Part shown: piece after piece, positions 22,229 to 30,535 of the stretch
Layout: every line of letters starts with the position of its first letter
Numbering within the stretch: the first letter of the stretch is position 1
NCBI RefSeq assembly: GCF_013761175.1
Contig: NZ_JACDUR010000011.1
Coordinates: 124,001-188,000 of the forward strand
DNA length: 64,000 bases
Direction: 5' to 3'
Source of the DNA: Nonomuraea soli
GTDB lineage: Bacteria; Actinomycetota; Actinomycetes; Streptosporangiales; Streptosporangiaceae
The notes under the pieces: model-generated
Told to the model about the DNA's origin: nothing
The model's input: the letters and a program-made list of their open reading frames with translations, nothing else
Databases searched by the model: none
Made by a program: the position numbers and the translations under genes

Positions 22229-24581
22229 GACTCGCCACCGCTTCCAGGGGGTCCTCCGGCCACGGGTGCTTCGGATAGCGCCCCCGCAGCTCGGCGCGGA
22301 CCGCACGGTATCCCTCCCGCCAGAACGTCGCCAAGTCGGCCGTGATGGCGGCGGGCCGGCCGGCGGGCGAGAGCAGGTGGATCACCATCGGCACGCCGCA
22401 GACGCGCGGCGCGTCGTCCCAGCCGAACAGCTCCTGGAGTTTGACCGCCAGCACCGGCCGCTCGCCCGAGTAGTCGACCCTGATCTTCGACCCGCTGGGC
22501 ACCTCGATGCGCTCGGGTGCCCGTTCCTCCAGGCGCTCGCTCCACGGGACGAGCCTGCGCAACGCCTGGGCCACGTCGATGCGTTCGAGGTCCTTGCGTC
22601 TCCTGGCGCGTGACAGCTCGGGCTCCAGCCACAGGTCGGCCAGGGCGACCAGGTCGTCCACGGGGTGCCACGGCTCGCCCAGGTGGCGGTGGCAGAAGGC
22701 CAGCCGGTCCCTGAGCGCCAGCGCCTCGCGGCTCCAGGTCAGCACGTCGTCGGAGCGCAGGCCGGCGAGAAGCGCCTCGCGCACGTCGGCGCCCTCCAGC
22801 GGGCGTGACGACAGCTCGATCGCGCCCAGCCTGGTGACGCTCCGCGCCACCACGTCGCCGTCGCGCCAGACGACCTCCTGGCCTGTCGTCGGAGGTACGG
22901 CCAGCGCCGCGGTCTCCTCGTCGATCACCACGGCCTGCCTGATGCGGGCGGAGGCCTGGCCCGTCTGGCGGTCGGCCACCGCGATGGCCAGCCATTCGGC
23001 GGTGGCGAGGCGGGAGCCCGCGGCCGGCTCGGCGCGGGTGCCGTTGGCCATCAGGAAACCGGAGCCGCGCTTTCTGGCGACCCGCTCGGGGAAGGCCAGC
23101 GCGACGGCGCGCCCGGCGAGCGTGTCGTCGGGGACCGGGCCCGGCGCCGATGGGGAGGCCGGGGTGCCGCTCGCCTGGCCTCGACCCGGGTCCGGGCCGG
23201 CGGCCTGCTTGAGGCGCCTGACCTCCTGCCGCCATCGCGCGCTGAAGCCGTCGCCGCCCCGCCGTGCCGTACGCCAGACCTCGGCCAGGTCGTCGCCCGC
23301 CTCCCTGGGCAGTTGCTCCGACAGCAGGGCCACCACCTCGGCGGCCGGAGCGCCCAGCTCCAGCAGCGCCCTGGCCAGCCGCGGGTGGACCCCCATGAGC
23401 GCCATGCGCCGTCCCAGGCCCGTGACACGCTCCTCCAGCGCGCCGAGCTCGCGCAGCACCGCCTGGGCGGCGGCCAGGGCGGCGGCGGGCGGCTGGTCGA
23501 GCAGGGCGAGCTCGGAGCCGCCCCAGCAGGCGGCCTGGAGCGCGAAGGCGGTCAGGTCGGCCAGGACGATCTCGGGACGCGGGTGCTCGGCCAGGCGCGC
23601 GTGCTCGGCCTCGCTCCAGCACCGGTACACCGTGCCGGGAGCCTCGCGGCCGGCCCGGCCGGCCCGCTGGGTGGCGGCGGCGCGGGAGACGCGCACGGTC
23701 GTGAGCGAGCTCAGCCCGCGCGCGTGGTCGGTGCGCGGCTCGCGGGCCAGCCCGGCGTCGACGACGACCCTGACGCCCGGCACGGTGAGCGAGGACTCGG
23801 CGACGGAGGTGGCCAGCACGACCCGGCGCGCGGAGCCCGCTGACAGGACCGCGTCCTGCACGGCGGCGGGGGCCTGCCCGTGGACCTGGAGCACCTCGCA
23901 GGCCAGGTCGCCGAGGTGCGCCGCGACCCTCCTGATCTCGCCCACGCCGGGCAGGAAGCACAGCACGTCGCCCTCGGACGCGGCGAGCGCCTGCCGTACG
24001 ACCGAGGCCACGTGGGACAGCAGTGCGGGGTCGACGCGCAGGCCGTGAGGAGGGGCGACAGGCCGGTCGGGCGGCGCCCAGACGACCTCGACGGGGTACG
24101 CGGAGCCGGTGCCTGTCACGACGGGCGCGTCGCCGAGCAGCCTGGACCACGGCTCGACGTCGGCGGTCGCGGAGGTGGCGATGAGCCGCAGGTCGGGGCG
24201 GAGCGTGTCGCGCACGTCGAGCAGGAAGGCCAGCGCGGTGTCGGCGTCGAGATGGCGTTCGTGGCACTCGTCGAGCATCACGACGTCGACACCGGGGAGC
24301 TCGGGGTTGCGCTGCAGCCGCTGGAGCAGCACGCCCGTGGTGACCACCTCGACCATCGGGTTGGCGCCCGTCACCCGCTCGCCGCGGATGGTGTAGCTGA
24401 CGCCCATGCGGCGCGCGGCGGCCCGTACGGCCAGGCGGCGCGGCTCGGCGACCAGCACGCGCAGACCTTCTTCGGCCAGCGCGAGCGGGACCACCGTGGT
24501 CTTGCCGGTGCCGGGCGGCGCGGTCAGCACGGCGCTGCCGTGTTCGCCGAGCGCCCGCAGCAGGTCGGGGAGGGGAAGCAT
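22203..24581 (-). CDS. hrpB: ATP-dependent RNA helicase HrpB-type
   Basis: A 792-residue DExH helicase. Walker A is APPGTGKTTVVPLAL near the N-terminus, motif II reads MLDECHERHLD (DECH), motif III region SATADVE, motif VI QRAGRAGRE. The C-terminal third (FCHRHLGEPWHPVDD, then VPSGSKIRVDYSGE) matches the HrpB-specific C-domain. The E. coli family is implicated in RNA metabolism; the actinobacterial role is not established. The start ATG 24581 shares one base with the stop of the ArsR gene (TGATG), so a metal- or stress-type regulator and a helicase are translationally coupled, which is unusual. Confidence 0.93.
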   Translation of the reverse strand: MLPLPDLLRALGEHGSAVLTAPPGTGKTTVVPLALAEEGLRVLVAEPRRLAVRAAARRMGVSYTIRGERVTGANPMVEVVTTGVLLQRLQRNPELPGVDVVMLDECHERHLDADTALAFLLDVRDTLRPDLRLIATSATADVEPWSRLLGDAPVVTGTGSAYPVEVVWAPPDRPVAPPHGLRVDPALLSHVASVVRQALAASEGDVLCFLPGVGEIRRVAAHLGDLACEVLQVHGQAPAAVQDAVLSAGSARRVVLATSVAESSLTVPGVRVVVDAGLAREPRTDHARGLSSLTTVRVSRAAATQRAGRAGREAPGTVYRCWSEAEHARLAEHPRPEIVLADLTAFALQAACWGGSELALLDQPPAAALAAAQAVLRELGALEERVTGLGRRMALMGVHPRLARALLELGAPAAEVVALLSEQLPREAGDDLAEVWRTARRGGDGFSARWRQEVRRLKQAAGPDPGRGQASGTPASPSAPGPVPDDTLAGRAVALAFPERVARKRGSGFLMANGTRAEPAAGSRLATAEWLAIAVADRQTGQASARIRQAVVIDEETAALAVPPTTGQEVVWRDGDVVARSVTRLGAIELSSRPLEGADVREALLAGLRSDDVLTWSREALALRDRLAFCHRHLGEPWHPVDDLVALADLWLEPELSRARRRKDLERIDVAQALRRLVPWSERLEERAPERIEVPSGSKIRVDYSGERPVLAVKLQELFGWDDAPRVCGVPMVIHLLSPAGRPAAITADLATFWREGYRAVRAELRGRYPKHPWPEDPLEAVASRGTKRGGA

Positions 24582-24886
24582 CAGACGGCGGCCAGGATCG
24601 AGTCGAGCAGGCCGGGAAAGCGCGCGTCGAGGTCGTCGCGGCGCAGCGTGAGGCGCTTGCGCCTGCCCTCCTGGCTGGTGTGCGTCACTCCCGCCTCGCG
24701 CAGGATGCGGTAGTGGTGCGACAGCGTCGACTTGTGCAGATCCATCTCCGCGCCCAGCTCGAAGCAGTAGAGGTGGCCTTCGCGCGCCAGCCGTCCGAGG
24801 ATCTCCAGCCGCACCGGATCGGACAGGGCCCGGAGCACCTCGGTGAGCTGGATGTCGTCGGTGGCCGGGTGCTGTGGCGAACGCAT
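24581..24886 (-). CDS. ArsR family transcriptional regulator, probably leaderless
   Basis: A winged-helix repressor: RALSDPVRLEILGRLAREG, then LHKSTLSHHYRILREAGV (recognition helix), then the wing SQEGRRKRLTLR. An upstream ATG at 24898 would give 105 residues, but that ATG lies within the -10 hexamer TATGCT, so I place the start at ATG 24886 (101 residues), seven bases past the -10, the position of a leaderless transcript. No Cys-rich metal site (CVC or similar) is seen apart from one Cys in LYCFEL, so the signal may not be a metal. It faces the divergent MFS pump and overlaps hrpB by one base. Confidence 0.88.
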   Translation of the reverse strand: MRSPQHPATDDIQLTEVLRALSDPVRLEILGRLAREGHLYCFELGAEMDLHKSTLSHHYRILREAGVTHTSQEGRRKRLTLRRDDLDARFPGLLDSILAAV

Positions 24887-24893
24887 GGGATCC

Positions 24894-24921
24894 AGCATAG
24901 GTCAGTTGGAAGGTTTGACAA
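24894..24921 (-). promoter_or_regulatory. Leaderless promoter of the arsR-hrpB operon
   Basis: On the minus strand TTGTCA (24921-24916), a 16-base spacer and TATGCT (24899-24894) form a good sigma-70-type promoter. Seven bases later comes ATG 24886, so the transcript should begin at or next to the start codon. Confidence 0.7.
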
Positions 24922-24931
24922 CCATCCAACT
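24904..24931. promoter_or_regulatory. ArsR-type operator between arsR and MFS gene
   Basis: AGTTGGAAGG (24904-24913) and CCATCCAACT (24922-24931) are inverted repeats matching at 9 of 10 positions with an eight-base spacer. The dyad covers the -35 and spacer of the arsR promoter, so bound repressor would block arsR-hrpB and probably the divergent pump gene. Confidence 0.7.
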
Positions 24932-24941
24932 ATCGGTCACC

Positions 24942-26078
24942 GTGACAAGAGTGACACGAAGCCTCTATCCCCTGGCATTGGGAAATTTCGCGGTCGGCAC
25001 CGGCATGTTCGTCACCGCCGGGCTCGTCGAGCCGATCGCTCACGATCTCGACGTCTCGCCCGCGGCAGCCGGGCAGATGATGACGGTCTTCGCCCTCTCG
25101 TACGCGGTCCTGTCGCCCGTCCTGGCCGCCGTGACCGCCCGCCTGTCGCGGCGGACGGTGCTCATCATGGCCATGGTCTTCTTCGTCGTGGCCAACGTGT
25201 TGTCGGCCCTGGCGCCCACCTACGCGCTCGTGCTGGTCACCCGCGTGCTGGCCGCCGTCGGCGCGGCGATGTTCACCCCGACCGCCTCCGCCGTGGCCAG
25301 CGCGCTGAGCCCGCCGGAACGGCGTGGACGCGCGCTGGCGCTGGTGATGGGCGGTGTGACCGTCGCGGCCGCGATCGGCGTGCCGCTCGGCACCTGGCTG
25401 GGCGCCACCGAGTGGCGTGCCACCCTCTGGGCCGTCGCGGGACTCGGCGTCGTGGGACTGGTGGGCGTGCTGGCCTTCGTGCCCCACCTGCGGCTGGAGG
25501 CCTCCAGCCGGATCCGCGACCGGTTCGCCCCGCTGGCGGACCGGGCGCTGCTGGCCGTCCTGCTCACCCAGTTGCTGATGTTCGCCGCGGCCTTCTCCGC
25601 CTACACCTACCTGGACTCCCTGATCGACGTGCCGCTGCCGGCGGTGTTGTGGGCGTGGGGCTTCGGGGCCGTGATCGGCAACCACTTCGGCGGCAGGCTG
25701 ACCGACCTGTACGGCCCGCGCCGCATGATCCTGCTCGGCCTGGCGGGAGCCACGCTGCTGATGGCGCTCGCCCCCGTGGCCAACCTGGCGCTGCCCGTCG
25801 CGCTGGTCTGGTCGTTCCTCTGGGGCGGGCTGGGCTGGCTGGTCGGCCCGTCGCAGCTGTATCGCACGGTGACCGCCGTGCCGGGCAACGTCCCCGTGGC
25901 GCTCGGCCTGCTGTCGTCGAGTCAGTACGCGGGCCTGTTCGTGGCCGGCATGGCCGGAGGCCTGGCCCTGGAGTGGTACGGCAGGGCCGGGGTGATCGTG
26001 CTGTCGAGCGTGATCGGGCTGGTCGCCCTGGTGTTCACCCTGGCGACCTACCGTGAGGCGGCGGTGCCCGTCAGGTAG
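24942..26078 (+). CDS. MFS transporter (DHA1/arabinose-efflux-like)
   Basis: A major-facilitator permease of about 378 residues with some twelve hydrophobic segments. It carries RRTVLIMAMVFF after the first helices and the motif LGTWLGATEWRATLWAVAGL characteristic of the drug/sugar efflux branch (motif C region). The start is uncertain: GTG 24942 or GTG 24951 fit best, placing translation just past the ArsR operator; an upstream ATG at 24843 would run back into arsR. It is divergent from arsR and likely repressed by it. The 3' end overlaps the convergent TetR gene by 31 bases. Substrate unknown. Confidence 0.9.
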   Translation: MTRVTRSLYPLALGNFAVGTGMFVTAGLVEPIAHDLDVSPAAAGQMMTVFALSYAVLSPVLAAVTARLSRRTVLIMAMVFFVVANVLSALAPTYALVLVTRVLAAVGAAMFTPTASAVASALSPPERRGRALALVMGGVTVAAAIGVPLGTWLGATEWRATLWAVAGLGVVGLVGVLAFVPHLRLEASSRIRDRFAPLADRALLAVLLTQLLMFAAAFSAYTYLDSLIDVPLPAVLWAWGFGAVIGNHFGGRLTDLYGPRRMILLGLAGATLLMALAPVANLALPVALVWSFLWGGLGWLVGPSQLYRTVTAVPGNVPVALGLLSSSQYAGLFVAGMAGGLALEWYGRAGVIVLSSVIGLVALVFTLATYREAAVPVR

Positions 26079-26653
26079 CGCTGCAGGTTGGGCGCGGCAT
26101 GGGCGACCACGGCGGCCAGCGGCATCGACGACAGCGGCTCGACCCGCAGGACGTATCGCATCAGTCCGATGCCGACGAGCTGCGTGGCCATCATCAGCAC
26201 CCGCTCCTCGGCGTCGTCACCCTCCAGCCGGTCGGCGATCGGGCGGATGAGCTGGCCACGCATGAACTCCTTGAGCAGCCCCGCCGCGGCGGGTGAGGAG
26301 GTGGCAGCCGAGACCACGGCGTGCATCCTGGGGCCGAGCTCGGGGTCCTCCCACAGGCGCAGGTAGCGCATGGCCAGCCGCTCGCCGAGCCCGTCGACGC
26401 CCTCGTCGATGACCTCGCGGAGCAGGGTCACCGGGATGCCGCCCTCGCGGACGGCCGCGTCGAACAGGCCGTCCTTGGTGCCGAAGAAGTGCATCACCAG
26501 CGCCGGATCGACTCCGGCCTCGCGCGCCACCCCTCTGATGGTCGTCTTCGTGTAGCCGTGCCGCGCGAAGGCGGCCATCGCCGCTTCCAGGATCGACTCC
26601 CTGGTCCGCGGGTTGCCGGGGCGGCGCCCTCGCTCGGTTGAGATCTCGCTCAC
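26048..26653 (-). CDS. TetR family transcriptional regulator
   Basis: A 201-residue repressor with GTG start at 26653. The N-terminal helix-turn-helix reads RESILEAAMAAFARHGYTKTTIRGVAREAGVDPALVMHFFGTKDGLF, close to the TetR consensus, here quoted only to locate the domain at residues 18-65. The C-terminal ligand-binding half follows the TetR_C pattern of regulators of export systems. It is divergent from the membrane protein at 26728, and a perfect 27-base dyad lies between the two genes. Confidence 0.93.
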   Translation of the reverse strand: MSEISTERGRRPGNPRTRESILEAAMAAFARHGYTKTTIRGVAREAGVDPALVMHFFGTKDGLFDAAVREGGIPVTLLREVIDEGVDGLGERLAMRYLRLWEDPELGPRMHAVVSAATSSPAAAGLLKEFMRGQLIRPIADRLEGDDAEERVLMMATQLVGIGLMRYVLRVEPLSSMPLAAVVAHAAPNLQRYLTGTAASR

Positions 26654-26670
26654 AGGGGCTATTCAACCAT

Positions 26671-26697
26671 GTTGAATTCGTCTACCTTGAATTCAAC
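26671..26697. promoter_or_regulatory. TetR operator, perfect 9-9-9 inverted repeat
   Basis: GTTGAATTC (26671-26679), nine bases, then GAATTCAAC (26689-26697) form a perfect inverted repeat. A second dyad ATTCAA-CCATG-TTGAAT (26661-26677) overlaps its left arm. AT-rich and placed between divergent starts at 26653 and 26728, it is almost certainly the operator of the adjacent TetR. Confidence 0.85.
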
Positions 26698-26727
26698 ATT
26701 GATGAAGTCATCAGGTGGTGAATTTCG

Positions 26728-27711
26728 ATGGGCAAGGTCATCGGAGCCATCGTGGGCGTCACCCTCATCGGGATGCTCTTCGTGGGCTCGTTCCTCGGCG
26801 CCTTCAGCAGCCCCAGCCCGCACGACGTGCCGATCGCCGTCGTCGGTCCCGCCCCGGTCGTCCAGCAGCTCTCCACCGCCGTCGACCGGGCCAAGCCCGG
26901 GGCGTTCGAGCTGCACGGCTACCCGTCGGCCGGCGAGGCCACGAGGGCACTGCTCGACCGCGAGGTCGACGCCGTCCTCGTGCCGGCGGAGCACAGGCTC
27001 GTCATCGCCGGCGCGGCCGGCCGGGCGGGGGCCAACGTGATCACCGCCGCCTTCCAGGCCGCCGCGGCGGCCCAAGGGCAGCAGCTCACGGTGGAGGACG
27101 CCGCCGCGCTGCCGCCCGCCGACGCCGGAGGCATCTCGGGCATGTTCTACACGATGAGCCTGCTCATCCCCGCGATCATGCTCTCGGTGCTGCTCTTCCA
27201 GCTCGCCCCCGCCATGAACTACGCCGGCAGGCTGGCGGCCCTGGTCGGCGGTGCGCTGGTGGCCGGCACCGCCATCGCCTGGCTGGCCCACTCGGTCTTC
27301 GAGGTGCTGCCGAACGACCTGTGGAACCTGGCGGCCGTCTCGTCCGCGCTGGTCCTGACGGTGGCGCTGGTCGGGTCGGGCATGGTCAAGCTGCTCGGCC
27401 CCGGCGGCGTCGGCGTGGTCGCCCTGCTCTTCCTCGTCATCGGCCTACCGGCGAGCGGCGGTCCGCTCGGCGCGCGCTACATCCCCGAGTGGTACGCGGC
27501 GATCGGCCACTACCTGCCGGTGGGCCCTGGAGCGGAGGCCATCCGCAACACCGTCTTCTTCGACGGCGCCGCGCTGGGCCGGCCGCTGGCCGTACTCGGA
27601 GCCTGGGCGCTGGTGGGGCTGGTGCTCCTGGCCCTGCCCGGCCGCCGGCCGTCGAAGGCCGCGCAGCCTCAGCCGATGGCCGGGATCCAGCCCAGCCACA
27701 CGGCCAGGTAG
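26728..27711 (+). CDS. Membrane protein, YhgE/DUF3533-like ABC-2 superfamily
   Basis: A 327-residue protein with one N-terminal helix (IGAIVGVTLIGMLFVGSFLGA), a soluble domain of about 110 residues, and five to six C-terminal helices starting near residue 135. This layout is seen in YhgE/Pip-like and DUF3533 proteins related to ABC-2 permeases. It stands under the TetR operator and is therefore probably an inducible efflux or envelope-stress function, though no ATPase is adjacent. The end overlaps the convergent uppP gene by 43 bases. Confidence 0.78.
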   Translation: MGKVIGAIVGVTLIGMLFVGSFLGAFSSPSPHDVPIAVVGPAPVVQQLSTAVDRAKPGAFELHGYPSAGEATRALLDREVDAVLVPAEHRLVIAGAAGRAGANVITAAFQAAAAAQGQQLTVEDAAALPPADAGGISGMFYTMSLLIPAIMLSVLLFQLAPAMNYAGRLAALVGGALVAGTAIAWLAHSVFEVLPNDLWNLAAVSSALVLTVALVGSGMVKLLGPGGVGVVALLFLVIGLPASGGPLGARYIPEWYAAIGHYLPVGPGAEAIRNTVFFDGAALGRPLAVLGAWALVGLVLLALPGRRPSKAAQPQPMAGIQPSHTAR

Positions 27712-28496
27712 ATGAACAGGCCGAGGCAGATCCTGTAGATCACGAACCCGGTGAACTTGTGGGTGCTGATGTACTTCAGGAACCACGAGACCGCCAGATA
27801 ACCCACGACGAACGAGATCACCGTGGCCAGGAGGGTGGGGCCCCATGCGGGGGCGTCACCCTCTCCGATGTCGAGCAGCTGGTAGAAGCCCGAGCCGAGC
27901 ACGGCGGGAATGGCCAGCAGGAACGAGTAGCGGGCCGCCTCCTCACGCCGGTAGTCGAGCAGGAGGCCCGCGGTGATCGTGCCGCCGGAGCGCGAGACGC
28001 CCGGGATGAGCGCCAGCGACTGGGCCAGGCCGTAGATGATCGCGTGGACCGGGCTGAGGTGCTTCTCCAGGGTGAGCTTGTTGCGCGCCGTGTGGTCGGC
28101 GAACCACAGGATCAGGCCGAACACGATCAGCGTGGTCGCGATCAGGCGCAGGTCGCGGAAGACACCCTCGATCTCGTCCTCGAACAGCAGACCCAGGACG
28201 ACGATGGGCAGCGTGCCGATGATGACGTACCAGCCCATCCGGGCGGCCGGCTCGGCGCGCAGCTCCCGGTTGAACAGGGAGCGGGTCCAGGTGGTAATGA
28301 TCTCCCAGATCTGCTTGCGGAAGTAGATCAGCACGGCCGCCTCGGTGCCGAGCTGGATCACCGCCGTGAAGGCGGCGCCCGGGTCCTTCCAGCCGAACAG
28401 CGCGGAGACGACGCGGATGTGGGCGCTGGAGGAGATCGGCAGGAACTCCGTCAGACCCTGGAGCAGTCCGAGGACCACCGCTTCCAACCAACCCAC
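27669..28496 (-). CDS. uppP: Undecaprenyl-diphosphatase
   Basis: Dephosphorylates undecaprenyl diphosphate to recycle the lipid carrier for cell-wall synthesis; BacA/UppP family. The 275-residue polytopic protein has the signature GLTEFLPISSSAH near the N-terminus and GVSRSGGT near residue 170, both needed for catalysis. GTG start at 28496. Its 3' end overlaps the membrane-protein gene by 43 bases on the other strand. Confidence 0.96.
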   Translation of the reverse strand: MGWLEAVVLGLLQGLTEFLPISSSAHIRVVSALFGWKDPGAAFTAVIQLGTEAAVLIYFRKQIWEIITTWTRSLFNRELRAEPAARMGWYVIIGTLPIVVLGLLFEDEIEGVFRDLRLIATTLIVFGLILWFADHTARNKLTLEKHLSPVHAIIYGLAQSLALIPGVSRSGGTITAGLLLDYRREEAARYSFLLAIPAVLGSGFYQLLDIGEGDAPAWGPTLLATVISFVVGYLAVSWFLKYISTHKFTGFVIYRICLGLFIYLAVWLGWIPAIG

Positions 28497-28606
28497 GTGC
28501 CACGCACCTTTCGCCGTCCGGACAACAGCAGAGGCTAACGGAAAAGAGGTGTCATCCGATCGCGATCTCCAGACGGTAGAGCTCTGTGAGGAACGGAGAC
28601 TCGCCC

Positions 28607-29092
28607 ATGGACGACGGATTCGCGGACTACGTCACGCAGCGTCACGCGCGGCTGTGCCGTACCGCCTATCTGCTCACCGGGGACTGGGCCACGGCGGAGG
28701 ACCTCGTGCAGAGCGCGCTGGCCAGGGCCTGGGCGGCCTGGCGGCGCATCGACGGCGACCCCGACCCGTACGTCTACCGCATCCTCACCAACACCCACGC
28801 CTCCTGGTGGCGCAGGCGGTGGCGCGGCGAGATCCCGACGGAGGATCTCCCCGAGCCTGCCGAGGACGACTTCACCGACGAGCACGATGCCAGGCGGGCG
28901 TTGTGGACGGCGATCCGAGGGCTCTCCGAGCGGCAGCGGGCGGTGGTCGTCCTGCACTACTTCGAGGAGCTCACGGTCCAGCAGTGCGCCGGCGTGCTCG
29001 GGTGCTCGCCCGGCACGGTGAAGACACAGCTCGGCCGGGCGCTCAGACGCCTGCGTGTGGATCCGGAGGTCCTGATGGTGATGGAGCGATGA
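28607..29092 (+). CDS. SigE-family RNA polymerase sigma-70 factor (ECF)
   Basis: A 161-residue extracytoplasmic-function sigma factor. Region 2 is seen in DYVTQRHARLCRTAYLLTGD and AEDLVQSALARAW, region 4 in LSERQRAVVVLHYFEELTVQQ and CSPGTVKTQLGRALRRL. ATG 28607 is preferred, with GGAG about nine bases upstream; a GTG at 28586 is in frame. The stop overlaps the ATG of the next gene (ATGA), a single-helix membrane protein that takes the place of an anti-sigma factor. This pairing is common for actinobacterial SigE-like factors. Confidence 0.92.
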   Translation: MDDGFADYVTQRHARLCRTAYLLTGDWATAEDLVQSALARAWAAWRRIDGDPDPYVYRILTNTHASWWRRRWRGEIPTEDLPEPAEDDFTDEHDARRALWTAIRGLSERQRAVVVLHYFEELTVQQCAGVLGCSPGTVKTQLGRALRRLRVDPEVLMVMER

Positions 29093-29763
29093 CGTACACC
29101 GACGACGACCTGCGCTCGCTGCTGCGGGAGCGCAGCGAGCGGGGTCCGACGAGAGGGCCGGACGTGACGGAGATCAGGCGGCAGGGGGCGTTGCTGAGGG
29201 CCTACCGGTGGGTGATGGGCACGGTGGGGATGGTGGTCGCGGGGGCGGCCGTCCTCCTCCTGTGGCCGGACGCCGCCACCGGGCCGCGGACCACCCAGGT
29301 GGCGGCGGCGCCGGCCAGGAGCGTGGACCCGGTGCTCGGCGACCTCCCGTATCTCGACGAGCGCGGCGCGATGGACGCCGTCAGCATGGGCAGCTCCGCC
29401 ATCGGCGAGGATCTCGCCGCGACGGGCGAGCGTGTGCGCGTGCGGGTGGTGTGCGAGGAACCGCGGTCGTGGGTGGTGGCGAGCGGCAAGGGCGAGGGGA
29501 GCGTCGGCCGGTGCGGCGACGGCGTCTGGACGACCGTGATCGGGGGCGCGCCCGGCAAGGTCAGGGTCTGGGTCTTCCCGCCGGACGCCGCGATCACCGA
29601 GGCCGATCCGCGGTCGTGCGCGGTTTACCACGCCGAGGCCGGCACGTGCGACGGACGCTACCGCGCCACCGATCTGCTTCGGTATGACATCGCCCTCGAT
29701 CTGGCGGCCGACCTGGGGGTCAAGCCGGGTTCCTGGAGAGCGGGTGTGTACGGCGATGCCTGA
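29089..29763 (+). CDS. Single-pass membrane protein coupled to sigma factor
   Basis: A 224-residue protein starting at ATG 29089 inside the end of the sigma gene. An acidic N-terminus of about 40 residues (MTYTDDDLRSLLRERSERG) precedes one membrane helix (GTVGMVVAGAAVLLLWP) and an outer domain of some 150 residues with four Cys (VCEEP, GRCGD, SCAVY, TCDGR) that could form disulfides. No zinc-anti-sigma HxxxCxxC motif is seen. Position and topology suggest an anti-sigma or sensor partner, but this is inference. Confidence 0.8.
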   Translation: MTYTDDDLRSLLRERSERGPTRGPDVTEIRRQGALLRAYRWVMGTVGMVVAGAAVLLLWPDAATGPRTTQVAAAPARSVDPVLGDLPYLDERGAMDAVSMGSSAIGEDLAATGERVRVRVVCEEPRSWVVASGKGEGSVGRCGDGVWTTVIGGAPGKVRVWVFPPDAAITEADPRSCAVYHAEAGTCDGRYRATDLLRYDIALDLAADLGVKPGSWRAGVYGDA

Positions 29764-29774
29764 TTGCTGGAAGA

Positions 29775-30293
29775 ATGCCCGCCATGTATGGGCGCCCGAT
29801 GTTGCTGGTCGACGTTGACGGCGTGCTCAATCCTTTCTCCTCACAGCCGGGCTTCCGCCGTTATGAGTGCACGGTCGGCGGCGAGCACTACACGGTGCAC
29901 CTCAACCGCGAACACGGCTCCTGGCTGATGGAACTGGCCGTGGCGACCCGTTCCGAGCTGGTCTGGGCCACCACCTGGGAAGACTCCGCCAACGAGTGGA
30001 TCGCGCCGCGCCTGGGGCTGCCGCAGTTGCCGGTGGTGCCCTTCGCCCGCGACGTGCCCAGCGAGCTGGGTGAGATGTTCAAGACTCCCCACGTCGCGAA
30101 GTACGTGGGCAGCACGCCGTTCGTCTGGTTCGACGACCATGTCTTCCTGGAGGACGAAGAGTATCTTCGCGGCTATCAGGGAGTCAGCGATTTTCTCCTC
30201 GTCAACATCGAGCCCAGACGGGGCCTGACCAGGGAACATGTGGAAATGGCCCGGGAGTGGCTGTCCCTGTCAGGGTTTTCTCAGGGTCCGTAG
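29775..30293 (+). CDS. HAD-like hydrolase family protein
   Basis: A 172-residue protein opening with LLVDVDGVLNP, the DxDG nucleophile motif of HAD hydrolases; a later VWFDDHVF could supply the acidic metal-binding residues. The lack of a clear cap domain and the WATTWEDSANEWIAPRLGLP segment recall small actinobacterial HAD proteins of unknown substrate. Start at ATG 29775, or ATG 29784 nine bases later. The gene is freestanding, followed by a small hairpin. Confidence 0.8.
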   Translation: MPAMYGRPMLLVDVDGVLNPFSSQPGFRRYECTVGGEHYTVHLNREHGSWLMELAVATRSELVWATTWEDSANEWIAPRLGLPQLPVVPFARDVPSELGEMFKTPHVAKYVGSTPFVWFDDHVFLEDEEYLRGYQGVSDFLLVNIEPRRGLTREHVEMAREWLSLSGFSQGP

Positions 30294-30305
30294 TGGAACG
30301 TGAAC

Positions 30306-30330
30306 CACCTGGGTGTCCGTTTCCCAGGTG
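30306..30330 (+). terminator. Hairpin, 8-bp stem
   Basis: CACCTGGG (30306-30313) and CCCAGGTG (30323-30330) pair perfectly around a nine-base loop, 13 bases after the HAD gene stop. No T-run follows, so termination is only probable. Confidence 0.45.
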
Positions 30331-30355
30331 AAAGCAACCCACACGGAGGAGAGCG

Positions 30356-30526
30356 ATGCACCGCTCAAGCAAGCACAAGGTTCTCGGCGGCGTCTGCGGC
30401 GGGATCGCCGAGCAGCTCGGCTGGTCGCCCACGCTCGTTCGCGTGCTGTGGCTGATCGCCTCGCTGCTGCCGGTCGTCGGCTGGATCCTCTACGTCGTGC
30501 TCTGGATCGTGTTGCCGCTGCGTTAG
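30356..30526 (+). CDS. PspC domain mini-protein
   Basis: ATG 30356 to TAG 30524-30526 codes 56 residues: HRSSKHKVLGGVCGGIAEQ, then LGWSPTLVRVLWLIASLLPVVG and WILYVVLWIVLPLR. The GGVCGGIA motif and the single long hydrophobic hairpin are the core PspC (phage-shock protein C-like) domain, with nothing added. A strong ribosome site (GGAGGA) stands six bases upstream. It is too short for common gene finders. It precedes lipB by nine bases; a shared transcript is likely, though no functional link is known. Confidence 0.9.
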   Translation: MHRSSKHKVLGGVCGGIAEQLGWSPTLVRVLWLIASLLPVVGWILYVVLWIVLPLR

Positions 30527-30535
30527 CCTCGAAAG

